Assembly: GCA_016199985.1 (NCBI GenBank)
Contig: JACQFQ010000077.1
Span: forward strand, 1 to 43,406
Length of the DNA: 43,406 bases
DNA from: Verrucomicrobiota bacterium
Lineage (GTDB): Bacteria > Verrucomicrobiota > Verrucomicrobiia > Limisphaerales > UBA11320
Direction: 5' to 3'
Shown in pieces: positions 17,712 through 24,777 of this stretch (positions within the stretch are counted from its first letter, which is position 1; each line of letters begins with the position of its first letter). Under the pieces are notes generated by a model. The model worked only from the letters and a program-made list of their open reading frames with translations. It was not told where the DNA came from and searched no databases. A program made the translations under genes and the position numbers.

Positions 17712-18734
17712 ATGTCTATGAACTTGCTCGTCACGGGCGGCGCCGGATTCATCGGCGCGAATGTCGTTCGCCATGTCCTCGCGCAAAGCGAGCCCCGAAA
17801 GGTCGTGAACCTGGACTGCCTCACGTACGCGGGACACCTGGAAAACCTGCGCGGCGTCGAAAAGGATCCGCGCTATGTCTTCATCAAGGCCGACCTCAGG
17901 AACAAGGCGGACGTGATCCAGGTCGTCAAGTCGCACCAGATCACCCACGTGCTGCATCTCGCGGCGGAGTCGCATGTCGATCGCTCGATCTCCGGTCCCG
18001 GCGACTTCGTTCACACGAACATCGTGGGCACTTTCCATCTTCTGGAGGCGTGCCGTGACGCCTGGGGCGGCCAGTTTGCCCAGCGACGATTCCATCATGT
18101 ATCGACCGACGAGGTGTTCGGCAGCCTGGGCCCCACGGGCCACTTCACCGAGACCACGCCCTACGCGCCGAACTCGCCGTACTCCGCGAGCAAAGCGTCC
18201 AGCGACCTGCTCGTCCGCTCCTACCACCACACCTACGGCCTTCCGGTGGTCATCACCAATTGCTCCAACAATTACGGACCCTATCAATTCCCTGAGAAGC
18301 TGATCCCCGTGGTGATCCAGAACATTCTCGCGAGGAAAAGCATTCCCATCTATGGCGATGGAATGAACGTCCGGGACTGGCTTTTTGTGTCCGACCACGC
18401 CGAGGCCCTCTGGCATGTGCTCAACCGCGGGAAGGAAGGGGAGACCTACTGCATCGGCGGGAACAACGAGTGGCCGAACCTCCGGATCGTGGAAAAGATC
18501 TGCGATCTGGCGGACGCCCTGGCGCCTCAGCTGGGAGGAGGATCCCGCAAGCTGATGCAGTTCGTGAAGGACCGCCCCGGCCACGACCGTCGGTACGCCA
18601 TCGACGCGAGCAAGATCAAGGCGGAGCTCGGCTGGAGCCCGCTATACACCTTCGAGACAGGGCTGCGCGAAACAGTCGAGTGGTACCTCAGGAGCCAGGA
18701 CTGGGTGAAGACCGTCACGCAGAAGCCGCATTAG
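17712..18734 (+). CDS. rmlB: dTDP-glucose 4,6-dehydratase
   Basis: 340 residues from the ATG at 17712. An in-frame TTG at 17700 is less likely, and an ATG at 17718 would begin directly before NLLVTGGAGFIG. RmlB features are intact: NAD motif GGAGFIG, HLAAESHVDRSI, HVSTDEVFGSLG with the catalytic Asp-Glu pair, the YSASK catalytic Tyr/Lys, NCSNNYGPYQFPEKLIPVVI, and the C-terminal RPGHDRRYAIDASKIKAELGW. It makes dTDP-4-keto-6-deoxyglucose, the substrate of the neighbouring epimerase-reductase. The gene follows the previous stop by 13 bp, so the two are probably one transcript. It ends 10 bp from the convergent nuoC. Confidence 0.95.
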   Translation: MSMNLLVTGGAGFIGANVVRHVLAQSEPRKVVNLDCLTYAGHLENLRGVEKDPRYVFIKADLRNKADVIQVVKSHQITHVLHLAAESHVDRSISGPGDFVHTNIVGTFHLLEACRDAWGGQFAQRRFHHVSTDEVFGSLGPTGHFTETTPYAPNSPYSASKASSDLLVRSYHHTYGLPVVITNCSNNYGPYQFPEKLIPVVIQNILARKSIPIYGDGMNVRDWLFVSDHAEALWHVLNRGKEGETYCIGGNNEWPNLRIVEKICDLADALAPQLGGGSRKLMQFVKDRPGHDRRYAIDASKIKAELGWSPLYTFETGLRETVEWYLRSQDWVKTVTQKPH

Positions 18735-18744
18735 CGGCTCCTCG

Positions 18745-19362
18745 TTAGCGAGCCTGCCTGGCTTTTTCCGCCACTTCGTCGTGGGCGGTGGGCTCGTATT
18801 CGTAATCGTTGGGCTCCACGTAATCCTTGCGCATCGGATGGTCCTTGAATTCGTCCCACATCAGGATGCGTCGCAAGTCCGGATGCCCCTCAAAAACCAC
18901 GCCGTACAGGTCGTAGATCTCCCGCTCTTGAAGCTCGCAGCCTCTCCAGATGGAGGTCAGGGAAGGCAGCGAAACCTGGTCGGTCCGATTCCGGGTTCGC
19001 GCGCGCAGGATCACGGGGCCGTGCTTGAGCCTCATCGAGTAGAGGTGGTACACAACCTCCAGGAACCCAGGCCTGCGCACCTCTACCGTTTCCTCCACCT
19101 CCTTCTCCACGCCTTCGACCACTTTCTTGCTTTTCACCTTCGTTTTGTCGACGCGATCCGGCCAATCAACGCCGGTGACGTTGGACGCGTAGTCGAACTC
19201 CAGGCCCGGGGTGTCGCGGAGAAAGCGCGCGACCGCGACGAGGTGGGAAGGCTCGACCAACAGAGACGGTTGCGCGGCGGGGCTGTCGTTGGGAACGATC
19301 GCCAGTTTGGCTCCAGGCGTCGACGCCTCAATCCTAGACCTGAGCTGCTCCAGGGAATCCAT
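18745..19362 (-). CDS. nuoC: NADH-quinone oxidoreductase subunit C
   Basis: 205 residues. NuoC (30-kDa subunit) is part of the peripheral arm of complex I at the inner membrane. Family blocks seen: LEFDYASNVTGVDWPDR, FLEVVYHLYSM, the signature SLTSIWRGCELQEREIYDLYG, and LRRILMWDEFKDHPMRKDYV. A low-complexity insert rich in Lys, Val and Glu lies after the VDWPDR segment. nuoC normally lies in a nuo operon between nuoB and nuoD, but here it is alone: convergent with rmlB on one side and divergent from the DUF1080 gene on the other. Confidence 0.92.
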   Translation of the reverse strand: MDSLEQLRSRIEASTPGAKLAIVPNDSPAAQPSLLVEPSHLVAVARFLRDTPGLEFDYASNVTGVDWPDRVDKTKVKSKKVVEGVEKEVEETVEVRRPGFLEVVYHLYSMRLKHGPVILRARTRNRTDQVSLPSLTSIWRGCELQEREIYDLYGVVFEGHPDLRRILMWDEFKDHPMRKDYVEPNDYEYEPTAHDEVAEKARQAR

Positions 19363-19499
19363 GAGACGGAACCTATCGGCTTGCTCGCCATCCGCGCAAC
19401 GACGGATTTAAGGAAGAGGCCGGACGCGCGACGCAAGCGGCTTGAAATTTAGTTGGCGTTTCCGGGCGGGCTGGGATGAACTGCGCGCATCACTAGCCT

Positions 19500-20849
19500 A
19501 TGAAAACCTCATTGATTCTCGTTGCGGGCCTCGTTGGATTGACGCTGCAGCTGGCAGGCCCCGGATTCCTGACGCGTCTCGACGCGGCGTCCCCCCCCTC
19601 CGGCTTTGTCGCCCTGTTCAACGAAAAGGACCTGTCCGGGTGGCGCGGGGGCGACACCTTCGATCACCGCAAGCTTCTGGCGATGCCCGAGGCGGAGCGA
19701 ATAGCGAAGATCGCCGCGTGGACGCAGTCCATGAAGGCCACGAGCGACAAGACCGGGAAGGCTCACTGGACGGCTGAGAAGGGCGAGCTCGTCAACGATG
19801 GCTTCGGCGCCTATGCGACGACCGAGAAGGACTACGGGGATTTCGAGCTGCTGCTGGAATACAAGACGGTGCCCAAGGCGGACTCCGGAATCTATCTCCG
19901 CGGAGTTCCCCAGGTTCAGATTTGGGACCACACCGAGGCGGATCCTTCCAATCTGGGCCGGGCGAAGGGCTCAGGCGGACTTTGGAACAACAGCGCCGGC
20001 GCGCCGGGCAAGGATCCGGCGGTGATGGCCGACCGGCCATTCGGGGAGTGGAACAAGTTCCGCATTGTCATGGTCGGAGCTCGCGTCAGCGTGTGGCTCA
20101 ACTCGAAGCGGGTCGTCGATCACGCGCTTCTCGAAAACTACTACGACCGCAAGTCCCCCATCCCGGCCAAGGGCCCCATACAGCTCCAAACCCATGGCGG
20201 AGAAATCAGGTGGCGCAACATCTTCCTCCGCGAGATCCCCTCCCAGGAGGCCAACGCGATCCTGGCGAAGCACGGCGGGACCGGCTTCCAAAAAGTCTTC
20301 AATGGCAAGAACCTCAACGGCTGGGCCGGGCCCCTGGATAACTACGAGGTCATCGACCACGCGGTCCTCTGCAAACCGCACAAGGGCGGCACCATCTATT
20401 ACAACAAGGAGTACGCCGACTTCATGGCGCGAGTGGAGATCAAGCTCCCGCCGGGCGGAAACAACGGGCTGGCCATCCGGTATCCCGGCACGGGCGACAC
20501 GGCCTACGTGGGCATGTGCGAATTGCAGGTGCTCGACGACACCGCGGACCAATACAAGAACCTCGACGCGCGTCAGTACCATGGGTCGGCCTACGGGATG
20601 ATCCCGGCTCATCGCGGATATCAGCGTCCTGTGGGCGAGTGGAACTTTGAGGAAGTCACCGTCAAGGGCTCGCGCATCACCGTGGAGCTGAACGGCACGG
20701 TCATCCTCGACGGCGACCTGGCGACCGCGAAGGACTTCATGGCGAACTCCGCGCATCCCGGCAAAGATCGAACCTCGGGCTTCTTCGGCTTTGCGGGACA
20801 CAACGATCCGGTGGCGTTCCGTAACATCCAGCTCAAGGCGCTGAAATAG
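19500..20849 (+). CDS. Two-domain DUF1080 (3-keto-disaccharide hydrolase-like) exported protein
   Basis: 449 residues. Signal peptide MKTSLILVAGLVGLTLQLAG. Two tandem DUF1080 domains with a concanavalin/LamG-like jelly-roll fold: the first from about residue 36 (GFVALFNEKDLSGWRGG) to 245, the second from about 260 (GFQKVFNGKNLNGWAG) to the end. Each keeps the GDFELLLEYK/ADFMARVEIK strand, the NNGLAIRYPG or DSGIYLRG segment, and the GEWN(F/K) turn. DUF1080 members are now named 3-keto-disaccharide hydrolases, cleaving 3-keto-glucosides outside the cytoplasm; others are structural or carbohydrate-binding. Duplication of the domain is common in Planctomycetes/Verrucomicrobia. Substrate not known. 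A strong terminator follows the stop. Confidence 0.87.
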   Translation: MKTSLILVAGLVGLTLQLAGPGFLTRLDAASPPSGFVALFNEKDLSGWRGGDTFDHRKLLAMPEAERIAKIAAWTQSMKATSDKTGKAHWTAEKGELVNDGFGAYATTEKDYGDFELLLEYKTVPKADSGIYLRGVPQVQIWDHTEADPSNLGRAKGSGGLWNNSAGAPGKDPAVMADRPFGEWNKFRIVMVGARVSVWLNSKRVVDHALLENYYDRKSPIPAKGPIQLQTHGGEIRWRNIFLREIPSQEANAILAKHGGTGFQKVFNGKNLNGWAGPLDNYEVIDHAVLCKPHKGGTIYYNKEYADFMARVEIKLPPGGNNGLAIRYPGTGDTAYVGMCELQVLDDTADQYKNLDARQYHGSAYGMIPAHRGYQRPVGEWNFEEVTVKGSRITVELNGTVILDGDLATAKDFMANSAHPGKDRTSGFFGFAGHNDPVAFRNIQLKALK

Positions 20850-20898
20850 GCCCAAGAGCGAACGCCCCGGCCACCCCGCCGCGACATTCCAAAAGCAA

Positions 20899-20943
20899 AA
20901 CTCCCCGGCCCGACGCTGGTCGTCGAGCCGGGGAGTTGTTTTT
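20899..20943. terminator. Bidirectional rho-independent terminator
   Basis: An 11-bp stem, AACTCCCCGGC (20899-20909) with GCCGGGGAGTT (20927-20937), is extended inside by CGACG (20911-20915) and CGTCG (20921-20925). T-run on the + side at 20939-20943; T-rich sequence also follows on the - side. It separates the convergent DUF1080 and sigma factor genes and can serve both. Confidence 0.92.
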
Positions 20944-20958
20944 AGGATTCCCTCAGAT

Positions 20959-21804
20959 TCAGAAACTGTACGGCTGCATGAAGCAGGGATCGCAACGCTG
21001 GAGGCAGCCTTTGATGGATTGAAGCGCCTGCGCGTGGATCTGGCAGATGCGCGACTCGGTCAGGCTGAACGCCGCGGCGATCTCGGCCAATCGCATCTCC
21101 TCAAAATAGTAGAGGGCCAGCACCTGGCGCTGCATCTCGGGAAGTTGGTGGAGCTGTTCGACGATGAGCTCGGCGAGCTCGTGGCGGAAGGCGCCTTCGA
21201 CGGGATCCTCCGCGCGACTGTCCGCCAGGCTTTCGTACTGAGAGAGACTGTCATCCGTATCCGACTGGAGATCGGCGTCAAGATTGATGATCGTGGCGGG
21301 ACGGATTTCCTCCGCCCATCGACGGTATTCTCGCAGCGAAATATCGAGCCCCTTGGCGATCTCCTCCTCGGTGGCCTGCCGGCCCTTCTTCTGCTCGATC
21401 ACTTTCGCCACGGCCTGCACCTTGCGCGCCTTGGTATGAATGGAGCGGGGCACCCAGTCCATGCGTCGCAACTCGTCCAGGATCGCGCCTCGAATGCGAA
21501 CGCGCGCGTAGGTTTCGAAACTGGTTCCCGCTTGAGGATTGTAGGCGCGGATCGCGTTGAGCAATCCGCCGAGCCCCGCGCTGTACAGATCATCGCCGTC
21601 GACATGCGTGGGAAGCCCCAGGCTGAGCCGCGCGACCACGGAACGCACCATGCCGAGGTTCTGCTCCACCATGAGGGCTTCGTCAGGAGTTCCAGGCTGG
21701 GGCCAGGGATTTGATCGGGAAGGACCCGGTTTCCGCTTCCGTCCTTTGACGCTGGGCGCCGGTTTCTCCACATCCTCCAAACACACCGTGCTTTGCTTAC
21801 TCAT
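20959..21804 (-). CDS. FliA/WhiG-family RNA polymerase sigma factor
   Basis: 281 residues. Alternative sigma factor of the sigma-28 type. An N-terminal extension of about 40 residues (basic, Pro-rich) precedes region 2 (about 42-117: MVEQNLGMVRSVVARLSLGLP, VDGDDLYSAGLGGLLNAI, the core-binding and -10 recognition segment FETYARVRIRGAILDELR). Region 3 is at 123-163 (RQATEEEIAKGLDISLREY). Region 4, the -35 helix-turn-helix, is at about 217-267 (LPEMQRQVLALYYFEEMRLAEIAAAF, SLTESRICQIHAQAL). Usually FliA controls flagellar genes, but no flagellar gene or anti-sigma factor is seen here, so it may direct a different regulon. The AGGA upstream of the ATG is a plausible ribosome site. Confidence 0.92.
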   Translation of the reverse strand: MSKQSTVCLEDVEKPAPSVKGRKRKPGPSRSNPWPQPGTPDEALMVEQNLGMVRSVVARLSLGLPTHVDGDDLYSAGLGGLLNAIRAYNPQAGTSFETYARVRIRGAILDELRRMDWVPRSIHTKARKVQAVAKVIEQKKGRQATEEEIAKGLDISLREYRRWAEEIRPATIINLDADLQSDTDDSLSQYESLADSRAEDPVEGAFRHELAELIVEQLHQLPEMQRQVLALYYFEEMRLAEIAAAFSLTESRICQIHAQALQSIKGCLQRCDPCFMQPYSF

Positions 21805-22293
21805 ACAAACAACATCCTGTTTCTCCTCCAGCCCATCGTGGCCTTCCTTGACCCCGACCTGGCGAGCGAGCGGCGACGCGCCGCCTCCAACCGAACTCCA
21901 TGCCCCGGGCTGTCGTGGATCTGGATCCGTCTCCCCATCGGTCCTCCTTGAAGGCGGTGTGTGGGCGAGATGGATCCGGTCGGACTCCTCCGGCGCACCA
22001 GGGCTTTAGCAGGCGACCTGCCAAGCTTGAGACAGTGACTTGGACACCGTCCCGATCCGTCGCGACCTTGTCCGCAAACGAGACAAATGAGGCGGCCTCC
22101 AGCGCGGCGTCGGATGAAAGGTCTTGAGGATCAGGGATCGGTTGGGCGCGAAACGGAATCCCTCAGGCCGCGGCGAGCCCGGGGCGGACTCGCCTGCATG
22201 TCCAGCCGGTGGACAGACGATCCTCAAATGCAGACACAATTCGCTCGCTTCCGCCGTTGATCTCCAGCGACTCCTGGGCTACAAGAGCGCGCG
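21805..22293. other. Divergent intergenic region, 489 bases
   Basis: Between the sigma factor (reading left) and the phosphodiester glycosidase gene (reading right). No coding frame with family resemblance was found. It should hold both promoters, but I see no convincing consensus elements, operators or repeats. Confidence 0.4.
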
Positions 22294-23589
22294 ATGAATT
22301 CAAGCGGCGGAAAATGCAAGCGCCACATCCACGAACTCCAGAGATCTGCTTTGTCTGGCCGTTTGGATTTCAACTTCGGCTCGCGCGTCTACCCCTCGTG
22401 GTTCGTGGGAACGGCTCTCGGCCTGCTCGTAGGGGTGGCGGGTTGCTCCAAAGAAGCGACGCCCATTGCGCCATCCAGCTCGCCTCTCGGCCAGGAGCCC
22501 GCGCAGGCGCTCAAGCTCCCCGGTCTCAGTTATTGGAATGAGCGACGCGCGGAGGGCCCCTGGTCGATCCATGTGGTGAAGATCGATCGATCGCGGCAGG
22601 ATCTTCGCCTCCGGACCACCATTGCGCGCAACACCGTCCTGGGACTGTCGTCGCTCAGCCAGCAGATCCGAAACGTGCCTGCCAGCGCGGGCAAAGTTGT
22701 GGCGGCGATCAACGGCGACTTCTACGTCGTCGACCAAAGCCCCTATCAGGGCGACCCTCGCGGATTGCAGATCCTCGCGGGAGAAGTCGTCAGTTCTCCC
22801 GGCGATCAGGTCGCGTTCTGGATCGACGCCGCAGGCGAGCCTCACGCCGAGCATGTCGACAGCAAGATGACCGTCGCCCTGCCGGACGGCGCCACGTTCT
22901 CGATCCGGGTCAATGAGGAGCGCGGACCCCGAGGAATTGTGCTCTACACGCCGCGCCTGGGGCCTTCGACGCGGACCGTGGGGGGGAAGGAGTATGTGCT
23001 GGATCGTGAAGGAAGCGGCCCGTGGTTGCCGCTCGAGCCCGCCAAAACCTACACGGCAAAAGTGATGGACATCCGGGAAGGGGGCAACGCATCCCTGAAG
23101 GGCGATCATCTGATCCTCTCCGCCGCGCCGCGAGTCGCCGGCCTCAATGACGTCGCCGTCGGGAGCGTCGTCAAGATCTCGACCGCCACCGCCCCGGACC
23201 TGCCGGGAGTTCAAGTCGCGATCGGCGGAGGCAACATCATGGTTCGAGGCGGCAAGCTGCAGGAATTCCAGATGCCATCCAGCGGGGCCTACAAGTATCG
23301 GTCGGTGCTGGAGCGACATCCCCGTTCAGCGATCGGCTTCAACGCCACGCATATCTTCCTCGTGGAAGTCGACGGCCGCCAGCCGGACCTTTCCATCGGA
23401 ATGACCTTGAGGGAGCTGGGACAATACATGCGCGGATTGGGCTGCGTGGAGGCGATGAATTTCGATGGCGGGGGATCATCGACCCTGTGGGTGGACGGCA
23501 GAGTGGTCAACAGCCCGAGCAACGGGGGCGAGCGCGATATCGGAAACGCCCTGGTTATCGTGCGAACGCCGACGACTGAGACGAAATAG
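22294..23589 (+). CDS. Phosphodiester glycosidase (NAGPA-domain) family lipoprotein
   Basis: 431 residues. A lipobox-like LLVGVAGC at about residues 43-50 follows a hydrophobic run, so the mature protein is probably a lipoprotein, with an unusually long basic N-region before it. The NAGPA/DUF2233 domain shows its typical blocks: PWSIHVVKIDRSRQDLRLR, the VVAAINGDFYVVD segment, and the C-terminal signature MNFDGGGSSTLWVDGRVVNSPSNGGERDIGNALVIV. The family includes the GlcNAc-1-phosphodiester glycosidase that uncovers lysosomal sorting signals, and bacterial exopolysaccharide or cell-wall GlcNAc-phosphodiester cleavers. A role in cell-surface glycan processing is inferred. Its 3' end overlaps the convergent flippase-like gene by 35 bp. 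Confidence 0.87.
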   Translation: MNSSGGKCKRHIHELQRSALSGRLDFNFGSRVYPSWFVGTALGLLVGVAGCSKEATPIAPSSSPLGQEPAQALKLPGLSYWNERRAEGPWSIHVVKIDRSRQDLRLRTTIARNTVLGLSSLSQQIRNVPASAGKVVAAINGDFYVVDQSPYQGDPRGLQILAGEVVSSPGDQVAFWIDAAGEPHAEHVDSKMTVALPDGATFSIRVNEERGPRGIVLYTPRLGPSTRTVGGKEYVLDREGSGPWLPLEPAKTYTAKVMDIREGGNASLKGDHLILSAAPRVAGLNDVAVGSVVKISTATAPDLPGVQVAIGGGNIMVRGGKLQEFQMPSSGAYKYRSVLERHPRSAIGFNATHIFLVEVDGRQPDLSIGMTLRELGQYMRGLGCVEAMNFDGGGSSTLWVDGRVVNSPSNGGERDIGNALVIVRTPTTETK

Positions 23590-24574
23590 CCCGGCGCTTC
23601 GCCCGCTTCGCCTCCGACCACAACATCAGCGTTCCCAAGATGGCCCAGCACAGGTTGGCGGACAGCGTCAAGAGACCCGCGCTGAACGCGTTCGCGGCAG
23701 CCACGCCGAACGGAGCCCAGAGCAGCATCGCCGCCCCCTCCCGGGCCCCCGCGCCGGACAGGGTCACCGGCGCCGACGCCACCACGCCAACGACAGGGAA
23801 CGTCCATGCCATGGAAACCCACGGCGGTGGGGAGGACGAAACCGCGCGCAGGGAGCAAGCGAGGACAAGCGAGATCAAGAGCTGAGTCAGGAAACCCGCT
23901 CCCACCGCGAGCAGCGCCGTTCGCGGCCGCGACAACAGCGCTCTTCCGGTCGTTGCGAGCTCGCGCCAGAACTCGCGCAAGGAGGGGAGCCACCGACGCC
24001 GGATCCAACAGAACAGGCCTCCCGCCGCCAGCGCTCCCGCGAAAACGAGAACAGCCCAACGCCCGGCGGGCAGTCCGGAGATCTCCAACCTCGGGAGACG
24101 GGGACCCGCGAGCCAGGCGGCCGTCAGAGTCGTCAACGCGTAGAGCACGGTGCTCGCAACGCCCGCGGCGCGATCCAGGATCGAGGCCGCGAGGATCGTC
24201 GAGGCGGGGAAACCCTTCCATCGGGAATACAGCGTCGCCTTCGCGACGTCGCTCACCGCGGCGCCGAATAGAAACGCTGAAAAGGAATGCCCTATGAGCG
24301 TCCATCTCCACGAGACGCGAAGGCTCACCGCCGCGTCTGTGAGCCGCAGCATCTGGTGCCATCGCCAGGCGCCGCACATCAGGGCCAGGCCCTGCGCGGC
24401 GACCGCCGCCAGCAACCATTCCGGACGCGCCTCGCGCAGCACCTCGACCAAGCTTCCCCGGTCGAGTCGCCGTGACAGCACGGCGATCACCACGGCGGAA
24501 ACGCCAAGCGCAAGCAGGCGCAAAGGCGAGAACCATCGCCCCGATCCGGGGGAAGACGGCAACGGCGCATTCAT
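23555..24574 (-). CDS. Lysylphosphatidylglycerol-synthase-TM/flippase-like membrane protein (UPF0104)
   Basis: 339 residues from the ATG at 24574; a TTG 30 bases upstream is a weaker start. Eight or so hydrophobic segments are spread through the chain. Family landmarks of the AglD/YbhN group are visible: LREARPEWLLAAVAAQGL, the second segment WRWHQMLRLTDAAVSL, SFSAFLFGAAVSDVAKATLYSRWKGF and the conserved SILDRAAGV. The C-terminal half has a second cluster with SLVLACSLRAV and ASAPVTLSGAGAREGAAMLL. These are multi-span transporters thought to flip lipid-linked intermediates, or the membrane part of MprF. Without the soluble aminoacyltransferase half this is not MprF. It converges on the phosphodiester glycosidase gene (35 bp overlap), which also suggests envelope glycan work. 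Confidence 0.82.
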   Translation of the reverse strand: MNAPLPSSPGSGRWFSPLRLLALGVSAVVIAVLSRRLDRGSLVEVLREARPEWLLAAVAAQGLALMCGAWRWHQMLRLTDAAVSLRVSWRWTLIGHSFSAFLFGAAVSDVAKATLYSRWKGFPASTILAASILDRAAGVASTVLYALTTLTAAWLAGPRLPRLEISGLPAGRWAVLVFAGALAAGGLFCWIRRRWLPSLREFWRELATTGRALLSRPRTALLAVGAGFLTQLLISLVLACSLRAVSSSPPPWVSMAWTFPVVGVVASAPVTLSGAGAREGAAMLLWAPFGVAAANAFSAGLLTLSANLCWAILGTLMLWSEAKRAKRRAISSQSSAFAR

Positions 24575-24777
24575 CGGCGAGGATGCGGGCGGAAGGCGGC
24601 GCAACCCGATCGCCCGACGGCATCGCGGATTGCCGGACGACGCCGGAACGAAGAAGCGACTTCAACTGAGAACGAAGAATCGCAAATCAGCCTGCATGGA
24701 AACATGAGCACGCGGGATTGGACGACGCAGCCCTCGCGTGAGACAAGCCATTTCGCAAGGCGCCGACACCGCTCAGC

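Noticed and set aside
23465..24271. 268-codon + frame antisense to the flippase-like gene
   Set aside because: Composition is Arg/Gln-rich and the opposite strand encodes a clear membrane protein.
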